Below, piece after piece: positions 1-9,445 of a stretch of DNA of 64,000 nt (positions within the stretch are counted from its first letter, which is position 1; every line of letters starts with the position of its first letter). Source of the DNA: Anaerolineales bacterium (lineage in GTDB: Bacteria; Chloroflexota; Anaerolineae; Anaerolineales; UBA4823); the NCBI GenBank assembly GCA_003105035.1, contig PQAL01000014.1, positions 62,001-126,000 on the forward strand, read 5' to 3'. Made by a program: the position numbers and the translations under genes. The notes beneath the pieces were generated by a model. It was not told where the DNA came from. It made no database searches and worked only from the letters and a program-made list of their open reading frames with translations.

Positions 1-57
1 TACCTCCTTGTTTTATAAGGCAGGTAACCATCAGGTACCAAGAGCATGTGAGGCGCA

Positions 58-1260
58 ATGAATTCAAAAGAATATATTCAACTGGAAGAGCAATATGGAG
101 CGCACAACTACCATCCGCTAGATGTGGTCCTGACCCGTGGGGAGGGGGTGTGGGTTTATGATATTGACGGGAACCGCTACCTGGATTGCCTGAGTGCCTA
201 TTCGGCTTTAAACCAGGGACATGTGCATCCCAAGATCTTGAATGCCCTGCTCCAGCAAGTGGAAAATCTCACCCTGACTTCGCGCGCCTTCCGCAATGAC
301 CAGCTGCCTCTGTTTTACAAGGAACTGTCGGAATTGACCGGTTACGAAATGTCGCTCCCCATGAATTCTGGGGCAGAAGCCGTGGAGACTGCGATAAAGC
401 TGGCGCGCAAGTGGGCATACCGGGTTAAAGGCGTGCCCCGTCACCATGCCGAGATCATCACCTGCCAGAATAATTTCCATGGTCGCACAGTATCCATCAT
501 ATCCTTTTCCACCGAACCGCTCTACCGGGATGATTTTGGCCCCTTTACCCCCGGGTTTGTGACCGTTCCCTATGGGGATGCCGATGCAATCGCAGCTGCA
601 ATTACACCGCATACCGCCGCGGTCATGGTTGAACCGATCCAGGGGGAAGCTGGTGTGAATATCCCACCAGCCGGCTATCTCAAGCGCCTGCGAGAAATTT
701 GCACGAAAAACAACGTCCTTTTTATTGCGGACGAGATCCAAACTGGCCTGGGGCGAACCGGCAAGCTATTCGCCTGTGAACATGAAAGCGTCCGGCCTGA
801 TATGGTGATCATCGGCAAGGCCCTCTCGGGGGGCTTTTACCCGGTTTCCGCTGTGGTTGCAGATGAAAAGATCATGGGCTTGTTCCAACCTGGTGAACAC
901 GGTTCGACCTTCGGGGGTAACCCACTCGCCATGGCGGTGGCGCGCGCCGCATTAAGCGTTCTTGTGCAGGAAAAAATGGTGGAGAATTCCGCCCGTATGG
1001 GCGAGTATTTTCAGGAACAGCTGGTTGAAATTTCAAGCCAGCACATCAAGGAAGTACGTGGGAGAGGCCTATTGATTGGCGTAGAGCTGAAACCAGAAGC
1101 TGGTGGAGCCCGGCGCTTCTGCGAAGCTTTGGTTAAAGTTGGCATTCTTGCCAAGGAAACCCATGAAAGCGTCATCCGCTTCGCCCCACCGTTGATCATC
1201 GACAAGCCAACCATCGATTGGGCAATCCCACGCATCCGGGAAGTCTTACATTTGAAATAA
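58..1260 (+). CDS. rocD: ornithine--oxo-acid aminotransferase
   Basis: A 400-residue fold-type I, PLP-dependent aminotransferase, matching the usual length of ornithine delta-aminotransferase, which converts ornithine and 2-oxoglutarate to glutamate semialdehyde and glutamate in the cytosol. The family signature is easy to see: the N-terminal [20 protein letters not shown] segment, [16 protein letters not shown] near residue 103 for phosphate binding, [15 protein letters not shown] near residue 222 (the Asp that contacts the PLP ring nitrogen) and [15 protein letters not shown] near residue 252 with the Schiff-base lysine. The ATG has GAGG about five bases upstream. It is first of three genes on this strand (then an alanine dehydrogenase-family gene and a CoA-transferase), which suggests amino-acid catabolism. 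Other class-III aminotransferases, such as acetylornithine aminotransferase, are less likely because of the N-terminal motif. Confidence 0.9.
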   Translation: MNSKEYIQLEEQYGAHNYHPLDVVLTRGEGVWVYDIDGNRYLDCLSAYSALNQGHVHPKILNALLQQVENLTLTSRAFRNDQLPLFYKELSELTGYEMSLPMNSGAEAVETAIKLARKWAYRVKGVPRHHAEIITCQNNFHGRTVSIISFSTEPLYRDDFGPFTPGFVTVPYGDADAIAAAITPHTAAVMVEPIQGEAGVNIPPAGYLKRLREICTKNNVLFIADEIQTGLGRTGKLFACEHESVRPDMVIIGKALSGGFYPVSAVVADEKIMGLFQPGEHGSTFGGNPLAMAVARAALSVLVQEKMVENSARMGEYFQEQLVEISSQHIKEVRGRGLLIGVELKPEAGGARRFCEALVKVGILAKETHESVIRFAPPLIIDKPTIDWAIPRIREVLHLK

Positions 1261-1325
1261 AAAGGCATACCCGTGCGTCTGCTCGGATAATTAATCGCAA
1301 GATCGTTTACAAAGGAGTGAAATCT

Positions 1326-2420
1326 ATGAACATTTGCGTTCCAAAAGAAAGACGGACCTTTGAGTTCCGGGTCGGGCTGACCCCTGGTGCGGTGCAGATG
1401 CTCACCAAGGAAGGTCATGTCGTTTATGTCGAGCATAATGCCGGGGTGGGCGCGGGATTCAGCGACCAGGAATATGAAAAGGCTGGTGCGCGACTCGTCT
1501 ATACCCCGCATGAAGTTTTTGGCCGGGCTGATCTTCTGTGTAAGGTTGCCCGTCCGACCTACGAGGAGCTGGAGTGGCTACGCTCTGAAATCACCATCAT
1601 GGGCTTGCTGCACTTGTTTTCCTCACGCCAGGACAAGATCGATATCATCAAGGAAAAGAACCTCACCACCATATCTTACGAGCAGATTCAATTACCTGAT
1701 GGATCGCAGCCTGTCCGTAAGCCGCTCAGCCAGATCGGTGGTCGCCTGGTTGCTCAGATCGGCGCACACCTGTTACAGAACGATGCGGGGGGTAAGGGTA
1801 TCATGTTGGGAGGCATGGGTGGTGTGCCCCCGGCTGAGGCCGTAATCATCGGAGCCGGTATCAGTGGTACGGCTGCAGCCCGCTCTTTCCTGGGTGTTGG
1901 TGCCCACCTGACAATGCTGGATACCAACCTGGATGCCCTGCAGTTCATCCACGAAACGTTCCCGGGTGTAGCCACCATGGTATCCAATCCACACAATATC
2001 GCCCGTGCCACATCTTATGCTGATATCGTGGCAGCCTGCATCCAGGTACCAGGCGATCGTCCACCAATCGTAATTTCGCGCGAAATGCTGCGCGGTATGA
2101 AACCGCGTTCCTTGATTATGGATGTAAGTATCGATGAAGGCGGCTGTGTGGAAACATCCCGCCCAACGACCCATGAGCACCCGACATTTATTGAGGAAGG
2201 AATTATTCATTATTGCGTGCCGAATATGGGTAGTGCTGTGGCACGCACTTCGACCTACGCTTTCCTGAATGCTGCTTTTCCATTTATCAAGGAAATCGCT
2301 GAGAAAGGAACTGAGCTGGCCATAGATGAAAATCCTGCGATTGAGACAGGCGCTCTGATTGTCAAGGGTGAGGTACGTCGTCTGCCTGGCATGCGCGCCG
2401 GCTTGGAAGAAGAGGAGTAG
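1326..2420 (+). CDS. ald: alanine dehydrogenase family oxidoreductase
   Basis: A 364-residue NAD-dependent enzyme of the alanine dehydrogenase/transhydrogenase family, which interconverts alanine with pyruvate and ammonia. The N-terminus MNICVPKERRTFEFRVGLTP is the family start, a KVARP lysine lies near residue 73 and GLLHLF near residue 90 supplies the expected catalytic His. The Rossmann glycine motif is AVIIGAGISGTAAARSF near residue 175. DVSIDEGGCVETSRPTTHEHP near residue 262 holds the catalytic Asp. The start was set to 1326 rather than an upstream in-frame ATG at 1218, because AAAGGAG stands just before 1326 and the longer version would overlap rocD with non-family sequence. The next gene begins four bases after the stop. 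Substrate specificity for alanine is inferred from the family. Confidence 0.82.
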   Translation: MNICVPKERRTFEFRVGLTPGAVQMLTKEGHVVYVEHNAGVGAGFSDQEYEKAGARLVYTPHEVFGRADLLCKVARPTYEELEWLRSEITIMGLLHLFSSRQDKIDIIKEKNLTTISYEQIQLPDGSQPVRKPLSQIGGRLVAQIGAHLLQNDAGGKGIMLGGMGGVPPAEAVIIGAGISGTAAARSFLGVGAHLTMLDTNLDALQFIHETFPGVATMVSNPHNIARATSYADIVAACIQVPGDRPPIVISREMLRGMKPRSLIMDVSIDEGGCVETSRPTTHEHPTFIEEGIIHYCVPNMGSAVARTSTYAFLNAAFPFIKEIAEKGTELAIDENPAIETGALIVKGEVRRLPGMRAGLEEEE

Positions 2421-2423
2421 AGA

Positions 2424-3734
2424 ATGGATCTTAATAAGTTATATCAATCCCGCGTCGTCACCGCAGAAGAAGCGGTCAAGAAAATCCAATCCGGCCAGCG
2501 GGTATTCCTTACTGGTAACTGCTCTACACCTCAGACTGTCCTGGCTGCCCTGGTCAAGCATGCCCCCAATTTAAAGGATGTTGAGATCTGTCAGGCACTC
2601 AGCGTTGGGCCGGCTGACTACGTCAGCCCCGAAATGGAAGGACACTTGCGGGTCAATACCATGTTCATCAGTGCGAACATCCGCAAGGCTGTTCAAGAAG
2701 GGCGAGCTGATTTCACTCCCGTTTTGCTGTCAGAATTTCCCTTGCTCTTTAAGAACAAGCACTTGCCTATCGATGTAGCCCTGGTGCATCTCTCACCCCC
2801 CGATGAGCACGGCTTCCTGAGCTTTGGTATTGAAAACGGCTTGACCAAGTCGGCCGCTGAATCAGCGCGCATCATCATCGCCGAAGTTAACCAGCAAATG
2901 CCCCGCACCCTGGGTGACTCCTTCATCCACCTGAGCCGCCTGAATTACATTGTTCCGGTCAATTACCAGCTAGCAGAGATGTCTATGGGTGGCGAAGGCG
3001 CGGATCCGACCACAGAAAAGATCGCCAGCTACATCGCCGAGCTGATCCCGGATGGTGCCACCATGCAGATGGGTATTGGGGCTATCCCAGATGCCGTTCT
3101 GAAATATCTTTACAACAAGAAAGACCTGGGTGTGCATAGCGAGTTGTTCTCGGATGGCGTGATCGACCTGGTGGATGCCGGGGTCATGACCAACGCTCGT
3201 AAGAGCCTGCACACGGGGAAGATCGTAGCCGGGTTTATCATTGGCTCGCGCCGGTTGTACAACTGGGTGGATGACAATCCCATGATTGAACTGCATCCCA
3301 CCGAATACATCAACGATCCTTATGTGATTGCCCAGAATGATCGCATGGTGGCAATCAACTCCGCCATCGAAGTGGATCTTACCGGTCAGGTGTGCGCTGA
3401 CAGTATCGGACCCAAGCTGTACTCGGGTGTGGGTGGCCAGTTGGACTTCATCTATGGGGCTTCACGCTCTAAGGGTGGTGTGCCTATCATTGCCTTGCCC
3501 AGCACTACGACAACTCGCGATGGCACGGTCATCTCACGGATCGTAACCATGCTCAAGCGAGGCGCTGGTGTGGTCACCAGCCGCAACCATGTTCGTTATA
3601 TCGTCACCGAGTACGGAGTGGCAGATGTGTATGGCAAGAGCATCCGAAAGCGCGCCGAAGCACTCATCGGAGTAGCGCACCCAGACTTCCGTGCTGAGAT
3701 GCGCAAGGAAGCGACTGATTTGAAATACCTGTAA
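2424..3734 (+). CDS. acetyl-CoA hydrolase/4-hydroxybutyrate CoA-transferase family
   Basis: A 436-residue family I CoA-transferase. It moves CoA between acetyl-CoA and a carboxylic acid such as 4-hydroxybutyrate or butyrate. The N-terminal half carries GQRVFLTGNCSTPQTVLAAL, the middle has the glycine-rich MQMGIGAIPDAVL, and GVHSELFSDGVIDL (about residue 233) contains the glutamate that forms the glutamyl-CoA thioester in this family. GGQLDFIYGASRSKGGVPII is another conserved block. Length fits AbfT and butyrate CoA-transferases. It follows the dehydrogenase gene by three bases (GAGGAGTAGAG serves as the ribosome site), so the three genes are almost certainly one operon. The combination suggests fermentation of amino acids with CoA-ester exchange. 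The exact acyl substrate cannot be read from sequence. Confidence 0.85.
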   Translation: MDLNKLYQSRVVTAEEAVKKIQSGQRVFLTGNCSTPQTVLAALVKHAPNLKDVEICQALSVGPADYVSPEMEGHLRVNTMFISANIRKAVQEGRADFTPVLLSEFPLLFKNKHLPIDVALVHLSPPDEHGFLSFGIENGLTKSAAESARIIIAEVNQQMPRTLGDSFIHLSRLNYIVPVNYQLAEMSMGGEGADPTTEKIASYIAELIPDGATMQMGIGAIPDAVLKYLYNKKDLGVHSELFSDGVIDLVDAGVMTNARKSLHTGKIVAGFIIGSRRLYNWVDDNPMIELHPTEYINDPYVIAQNDRMVAINSAIEVDLTGQVCADSIGPKLYSGVGGQLDFIYGASRSKGGVPIIALPSTTTTRDGTVISRIVTMLKRGAGVVTSRNHVRYIVTEYGVADVYGKSIRKRAEALIGVAHPDFRAEMRKEATDLKYL

Positions 3735-3758
3735 GAACCAGATCAAAACCTTAATATA

Positions 3759-3789
3759 CAGCCAGCAGGTGAGCAAAGCCTGCTGGCTG
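3759..3789 (+). terminator. intrinsic-terminator-like hairpin
   Basis: A perfect 11-bp inverted repeat (CAGCCAGCAGG and CCTGCTGGCTG) with a 9-base loop lies 25 bases after the CoA-transferase stop and is followed by ATTTATTTAAA. It probably ends the rocD operon before pyruvate kinase. The downstream T-run is imperfect, so termination strength is uncertain. Confidence 0.7.
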
Positions 3790-3832
3790 ATTTATTTAAA
3801 CGGGAAGGTATAATAATCGTGGAGAGTGCCTT

Positions 3833-5266
3833 ATGGAGCGTCGCACGAAGATCGTTGCCACAATTGGTCCAGCCAGCCAGAGCGAAGAAGTGCTGCGTGA
3901 GCTGATAAAAAAGGGGGTGAATGTTGCCAGATTGAATCTTTCGCACGGCTCCCATTCCGAGCATGAACTTATTTATGGTCGCCTTCGAAAGCTGGCTCAG
4001 GAGCTGGGAGTGCCAGTGTGCGTCCTGCTGGATTTACAAGGGCCGAAAATTCGCATAGCCAAATTAGCGGGTGAGCAAATGGAACTCATCCCGGGAAAGA
4101 AGGTTGTGCTGACGACTTCAGGGAATGTTACCGGGAGCGTTGAAATACCCGTTGAGTTTCCCGAGTTACCCCGCAGTGTCAGGCCAGGGGAGCGGATATT
4201 GCTTGATGATGGCGCCCTGGAATTAAGTGTAGATCGTGTGGACGAGGATAATGTGTTGGCGACAGTAGTCATAGGTGGGATATTAAGATCCCACAAGGGG
4301 ATCAGTCTGCCTGAAGCCCATCTGGATATTCAAGCACTGACGGAAAAAGACCTGAACGATCTCGAGTTCGGCATGCGGCTTGGTGTTGATGCAGTAGCTC
4401 TATCCTTCGTTTGCTCTGAAGACGATGTGCATGCTCTTCGAGAAAATATATTGCGGATCGACTCTACACAAAAAAATCTCCTGGTGATTGCCAAGCTCGA
4501 GCGACCTGAAGCCCTTAATCATCTGGATCAGATCATACAAGCCGCCGACGGGGTAATGGTGGCTCGGGGCGACCTGGGGGTCGAGATGCCTCCCGAGAGA
4601 GTACCAATCGCCCAAAAACAGATCATCGAATGTGCAAACCGGCATGCGAAACTGGTGATTACTGCCACCCAGATGCTTGAATCGATGATCCACAGCCCAC
4701 GTCCAACTCGCGCGGAAGCTTCGGATGTAGCTAATGCGATCTTTGATGGCACCGATGCAGTGATGCTGTCGGGTGAAACCGCCGCGGGTGAATACCCTGT
4801 CCAGACAGTGCAGATGATGGACCGAATCATCTGCCAGGCTGAAGCGCACGTCGGGGAGTGGGGCCATTGGCATGGTCCGACCTCCGTGGATGTCGAAGAG
4901 GATGACACACAGTTTATGTCCCTGGCAGTCAGGGAACTAGCCCACGACCGAAGTGTCGCAGCAATCGCAGTCTTCACCATGAGCGGGAGAACTGCTATGT
5001 TTGTCTGCAAAACCCGCCCTGGCGTACCCATCTTAGCTTTTACACCGGATTCGCGAACTTATCAGAAGATGCAGATGTATTGGGGGGTTTCCCCGTTCAT
5101 GGTGCCACAATCGAATAACCTGGATGCCATGCTTGAGGATGTCGATCGAGTGATTAAAAGCTTTGGGATTCTAAAACCCGGCCAACGTGTCGCCCTGACT
5201 TGCGGCTATCCCGTGGCCACGATTAGCCCCACCAACCTGGTATTGCTGCACTGTATCCCTGAGTAA
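3833..5266 (+). CDS. pyk: pyruvate kinase
   Basis: A 477-residue pyruvate kinase, transferring phosphate from phosphoenolpyruvate to ADP in the last ATP-forming step of glycolysis. MERRTKIVATIGPAS is the classical N-terminus and LNLSHGSHSEHE follows. The active-site lysine segment is VIAKLERPEALNHLDQII, and MVARGDLGVEMPPERVP precedes ITATQMLESMIHSPRPTRAE. GTDAVMLSGETAAGEYPVQT closes the barrel, and the C-terminal domain runs from about residue 350. Length is normal and there is no extra PEP-utiliser domain. GGAG lies eight bases before the ATG. A TATAAT at 3809-3814 just after the upstream hairpin could be a -10 box, but no clear -35 was found. It stands alone, separated from the preceding operon by the hairpin. 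Confidence 0.95.
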   Translation: MERRTKIVATIGPASQSEEVLRELIKKGVNVARLNLSHGSHSEHELIYGRLRKLAQELGVPVCVLLDLQGPKIRIAKLAGEQMELIPGKKVVLTTSGNVTGSVEIPVEFPELPRSVRPGERILLDDGALELSVDRVDEDNVLATVVIGGILRSHKGISLPEAHLDIQALTEKDLNDLEFGMRLGVDAVALSFVCSEDDVHALRENILRIDSTQKNLLVIAKLERPEALNHLDQIIQAADGVMVARGDLGVEMPPERVPIAQKQIIECANRHAKLVITATQMLESMIHSPRPTRAEASDVANAIFDGTDAVMLSGETAAGEYPVQTVQMMDRIICQAEAHVGEWGHWHGPTSVDVEEDDTQFMSLAVRELAHDRSVAAIAVFTMSGRTAMFVCKTRPGVPILAFTPDSRTYQKMQMYWGVSPFMVPQSNNLDAMLEDVDRVIKSFGILKPGQRVALTCGYPVATISPTNLVLLHCIPE

Positions 5267-5486
5267 GGCGTCGGATAAGGCGCTATCGTCATTATCGGTT
5301 TTTATGATTGTTGGTGGTCATAATTGTCTCCAGAGCAGGCGACAAGTGGTGAAAAACTTGCAACAATACGCTAACTTGCTCAATGTCTACAATGGCCAAG
5401 GACAGGGTGAAGAGTTTTTTTAAGCGCAATTATTTTAGATAAACTTATTAAAAGATGCCTTTGATCAGTTGCCTGGAGATTGTGTG

Positions 5487-8400
5487 ATGCGTAAAAATAA
5501 AATTATCATTTACACCATCATCGCGTTTGTGTGCCTTATCATATTTTCCATTCCAGCAGCTTCTTCTGCTTTATCTGCTGAACCAACCAGGCCGGAAAAC
5601 CAGTCGATTAACGATCAGATTGAGGAGGCAGTATTACAGGCGATTGGTATAAACAGTCGCTATATTCAGGGCGACGCGGTTAATAATCTCCAGGTTTCCG
5701 ATATTAAAGTTTCGCAGGATCAACAGTGGGCTACAGCCTGGGTAGTCTATTACGATCCACAGATTGGTGCCATCCTGCCCACCGAACCGGCCCTGGCAGT
5801 TGTGCATAATGTTGAGGGTACATGGTTTGTGTATCTGCCGACAGATCCCGGCTGGCAGGCGGCCCTCTTAGCAGTGCCCGATGACCTGTTAACAAAAGAG
5901 GAAAAGGACATGTGGTTGGCTATGAACCAGGGTACGGAAGAAGCATTCCCAACCCAGAGCGGATATTACCTGCCCTGGCGTGGTGGTCAGACTGCATACC
6001 TGTCGCGCAGTGTCGGTCATGATGCGGATTTTTCAACCGCACATTATTCCTTCGATTTTTTTGTCCCTGGCACTACGGTTTGTCCAAGCGGAGGGGCAGG
6101 GAACATCCTAAACGGTGCGGGAACGACGGGTTTAAATTTTGGCCTCTATGCTTCTCGAGCTGCAACCGTCTGGGGATGGGATGATTCGGTAGAGGATTGT
6201 AACCATAGTAAGGTGAATTTCATCGTCCTACGGAATGTGGATGATCCCAGTATCTACCAGCTATACATGCATCTCTCACAGGGCAGCATTCCGGCGACTC
6301 TGAAGACGGTTGGTGCACCTGTTGCCAGAGGGCAGTTCATTGGTTTAGCGGACAACACAGGCAACAGTACCGGCTCACACCTGCACTTCCAGATCGAACG
6401 CCAGCCCACCTGGCCTGAAGCAAATCCATACTGGAATAGGGCCCTCGATGTGACTTTCAGTGATGTTTCGATCAATGGCGGCAGGCCCCGCGTAAATCCA
6501 CCGGATGCAGCCTACTGCCTGCCTACTGATATTTGCAATGTTTTTCAGCAAACCTACATCTCTGGGAATTATTTCCAGGGAGATATGCAACCTCCAATTG
6601 GTGAATTGATCGGGGTAAACTACGGACAGGTTATCACGTCTCAGACGATCTCGCTCAGTGGTTGGGCAGCTGATGATATCTCCGGACTAGATTATGGGCA
6701 GTTAATTGCGAATTTCGACGGATCATGGCACAATCTTGGCCCACGCTTCAACCCCGACTTTACCTATTCCTGGGATCTGTGCAACCCAGGGTTACCTGTG
6801 CCTAACGGGCCAATCAGTCTGGCGCTACTCTTGTTTGATGTGGCTGGCAACTCTGCCCCACGAGTAGATTTAACCAACATCACCAAAAGTTATTCCTGCC
6901 CCGTACCACCGACAATCTGCATTCCTGGAGCAAACCAGGTCACGTTATTTGAAGATCCTTTTTACCATGGAGGCTGTGTGAAATTTGGCGTGGGAGAGTA
7001 CCCTACAGGCCAATCGCTTGATCCACTAGGAGATAACGATGTTGAATCGATCCTCGTGGGGAATGGTGTTATTACTACGCTGTATTCAGATGAAAACTAT
7101 TCCGGTCATTCTCTGGCAATTTTGGATGGCACTGCGTTTATCCAATATGGGTGGGTTCCCGCCAACTCACTATCATCGATGAAAGTCGCATCACGAAATC
7201 TCGCTCCACTCACGCCGATTATTGTCTATCCGGTCTCTTCGGCATTAATTCGAGATGGTGATGTCATCCCGTTCTCATGGCGAAATGCAGGAGGGGTGAC
7301 TGAATACCAGATTCAGATTTTCAGAGGTGCTGACCTGTACAAAACATTCCCCTGGCAATCAGATCCAGTCTTATTTGTAGATTCATTGGCTGAAGGGAAT
7401 TATAGCTGGCGAATCCAGGGAAGAAACGGGGTTGGGATAAGCCCATGGACTGCAAAAACGGACTTCTCCATCCAGTCACCGATTGTATTCCCACCCAATG
7501 TAACTGCCCCCTATAGCGATACAATGGAGCATACCGAATCGGCTTGGGTACCAGATGGAATCTGGGCGTACAAGACCAATCCCACTATGGCTCATAGCGG
7601 GTCAGCCAGCTGGTGGTTCCAAAATGAATTTGGTGATTATGCTAACGGCCAGCCGAACTCAGGTTCATTGACCTCGCTACCAATCCGCATTCCCAGAACG
7701 GGTTTTTATCTACGCTTTTATTACCGCGTTGAAACTGAGACTACTGGCGCAGCTTGGGATCAACGCTGGGTACAGATTTCTGTTGATGGCGGGCGTTTCC
7801 AAAACCTTGTGCAGCTATCTGATGAGCCGCAAATATCTGAAACTGGCAGCTGGATGCGTAGCAAGGCAATCGATCTGACAGGTTATAACGGTCACACCAT
7901 CCGTGTCCGCTTCCATTTTTCAACCCTGGATGCAACTGCCAATAATTATGCTGGTTGGGGAATTGATGATGTAGGCATCACGGATACTCCTCCGCCTACC
8001 TGTTCTGATAACCGACTGGATGAGACCCCGGTTAACGCCTATTTATTAGCTTATGATACGAACATCAAGGTACCTGGCCAGATTTGTCCCAATGGTGATT
8101 ATGATTACTATAAGTTCTTCGGACATGCAGGCGATCGCATCGTTGCTGACATTGATGCTATGGTAAACGGTTCACCCCTGGACTCTTTTCTCTACCTGTT
8201 GGATACCGATGCTAAGACTGTCCTGGCTGAGAACGACGACGAGATATACGCCACACTCCGTGATCCTTTGCTCAGCTACACTCTACCAGACGATGGAACG
8301 TATTACCTTAAGCTGAAAGCGTGGAAACATCCTTTGTTGGGGGGCGATACTTATAACTATACCATTCGTCTATATGAAGATCATAATGCGCCTTCCCTGG

Positions 8401-9437
8401 CGATCACCTGGCCTACTCAGAACATATACCTGCCAGATTCTGAAATGACCCTTTCAGCTAATGTCAGTGATGTCACGAATGGGGTAAACCGGCTCGAATT
8501 TTATTGGCACTCATCAGATTGGTTGTCAGGTATTTGGCAGAAGATTGACACTGATCGGGATGGGACTGATGGATGGAGCGTAGTTTTCAATCCTGCTGGA
8601 CAACCCGAGGGGAATGAAGGCGCGATCTTCGCCCAGGTCATCGATATGGCAGGGAACTGGGTTGGCAGTGGCGTGTGGAACCTGGGGATAGATAAAACTC
8701 CCCCGACAACTGCAATGAACACCTTGCCAGGCACGCAGACGAGCAATGCCTTTTTACTGACCTGGACCGGATCAGATAATCTGTCTGGCATTGATTACGT
8801 AGAGATCCAGCAGAAAATAGGCGGAGCCGCCTGGATTACCTTGCCTCCGATAGATGGTTCTTTAACCCAATCCTGGATCATAGCGAATGCTGGAAATGCA
8901 TATTCGTATCGCATGCATGGTGTAGATCTTTCGGGGAATACCGAGAATTACCCATCATCTGCTGAAACGGCAACTTCCATTCCTGACGCAAATGTCCTGT
9001 GTTATGCTCCTGACTCCTTTGATAGCTCTGGTGATGATGATAACACCCCTGAGCATGCCAGCCAAATCTTCGCTGATGGTGCCAGCCAGGTTCACAATTT
9101 CTGTAATCCGCTCGCACCAAATTTCCAAAATGATGAGGACTGGGTTAAGCTCTCTGTTTCACCTGGGCAGAATATCCTGGTCAAAAGTATGAACACCAGT
9201 CTGCCAAGCGCTACAGTGATCAGCCTATATGCGCAGGATGGGCACACGCTCCTTGCGGAGGTCACCCCAGCACAGTTTGGCGACGATTCCTTCCTCCTAT
9301 GGACTTCCGATCGTGAAGGGTTGGTCTATCTTCGCCTCCATCACCTGGATGGACGTGTAATCGGGAGTAAAGTTGGCAGTACTCTTTCGGTAAAGATCGT
9401 CGAATTGACATTTATGCCGGTTGTGTTGGGGAAATAA
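5487..9437 (+). CDS. secreted M23-type protein with crystallin-like and PPC modules
   Basis: A 1,316-residue exported protein. The ATG at 5487 is chosen because GGAG lies eight bases before it. A TTG at 5469 would add six residues. A signal peptide (KNKIIIYTIIAFVCLIIF) is followed by an N-terminal domain and then an M23/LytM-like domain with HYSFD near residue 186 and SHLHFQIE near residue 297, the HxxxD and HxH zinc-ligand pattern. These enzymes cut peptidoglycan or other glycyl peptides. Next come a beta/gamma-crystallin-like segment (about 480-570, VTLFEDPFYHGGCVKF), an Ig/fibronectin-like stretch, a MAM-like jelly roll (about 680-840), a PPC-like module (YDYYKFFGHAGDRIVADID), Ig-like repeats and a final PPC-like module. 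It ends eight bases from the convergent ion-channel gene. The substrate is unknown and the accessory domain names are by resemblance. Confidence 0.75.
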   Translation: MRKNKIIIYTIIAFVCLIIFSIPAASSALSAEPTRPENQSINDQIEEAVLQAIGINSRYIQGDAVNNLQVSDIKVSQDQQWATAWVVYYDPQIGAILPTEPALAVVHNVEGTWFVYLPTDPGWQAALLAVPDDLLTKEEKDMWLAMNQGTEEAFPTQSGYYLPWRGGQTAYLSRSVGHDADFSTAHYSFDFFVPGTTVCPSGGAGNILNGAGTTGLNFGLYASRAATVWGWDDSVEDCNHSKVNFIVLRNVDDPSIYQLYMHLSQGSIPATLKTVGAPVARGQFIGLADNTGNSTGSHLHFQIERQPTWPEANPYWNRALDVTFSDVSINGGRPRVNPPDAAYCLPTDICNVFQQTYISGNYFQGDMQPPIGELIGVNYGQVITSQTISLSGWAADDISGLDYGQLIANFDGSWHNLGPRFNPDFTYSWDLCNPGLPVPNGPISLALLLFDVAGNSAPRVDLTNITKSYSCPVPPTICIPGANQVTLFEDPFYHGGCVKFGVGEYPTGQSLDPLGDNDVESILVGNGVITTLYSDENYSGHSLAILDGTAFIQYGWVPANSLSSMKVASRNLAPLTPIIVYPVSSALIRDGDVIPFSWRNAGGVTEYQIQIFRGADLYKTFPWQSDPVLFVDSLAEGNYSWRIQGRNGVGISPWTAKTDFSIQSPIVFPPNVTAPYSDTMEHTESAWVPDGIWAYKTNPTMAHSGSASWWFQNEFGDYANGQPNSGSLTSLPIRIPRTGFYLRFYYRVETETTGAAWDQRWVQISVDGGRFQNLVQLSDEPQISETGSWMRSKAIDLTGYNGHTIRVRFHFSTLDATANNYAGWGIDDVGITDTPPPTCSDNRLDETPVNAYLLAYDTNIKVPGQICPNGDYDYYKFFGHAGDRIVADIDAMVNGSPLDSFLYLLDTDAKTVLAENDDEIYATLRDPLLSYTLPDDGTYYLKLKAWKHPLLGGDTYNYTIRLYEDHNAPSLAITWPTQNIYLPDSEMTLSANVSDVTNGVNRLEFYWHSSDWLSGIWQKIDTDRDGTDGWSVVFNPAGQPEGNEGAIFAQVIDMAGNWVGSGVWNLGIDKTPPTTAMNTLPGTQTSNAFLLTWTGSDNLSGIDYVEIQQKIGGAAWITLPPIDGSLTQSWIIANAGNAYSYRMHGVDLSGNTENYPSSAETATSIPDANVLCYAPDSFDSSGDDDNTPEHASQIFADGASQVHNFCNPLAPNFQNDEDWVKLSVSPGQNILVKSMNTSLPSATVISLYAQDGHTLLAEVTPAQFGDDSFLLWTSDREGLVYLRLHHLDGRVIGSKVGSTLSVKIVELTFMPVVLGK

Positions 9438-9445
9438 TCCAACAT

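Noticed and set aside
208-741. 177-residue open frame on - opposite rocD
   Set aside because: rocD is certain from its motifs. The opposite frame has no start signal and no recognisable sequence.
1218-1325. Longer N-terminus for the alanine dehydrogenase-type gene
   Set aside because: The family N-terminus begins at 1326, which has its own ribosome site. The extra 36 codons overlap the end of rocD and are not conserved-looking.
4400-4873. 157-residue open frame on - inside pyruvate kinase
   Set aside because: Lies opposite a well-conserved enzyme gene and has no ribosome site.
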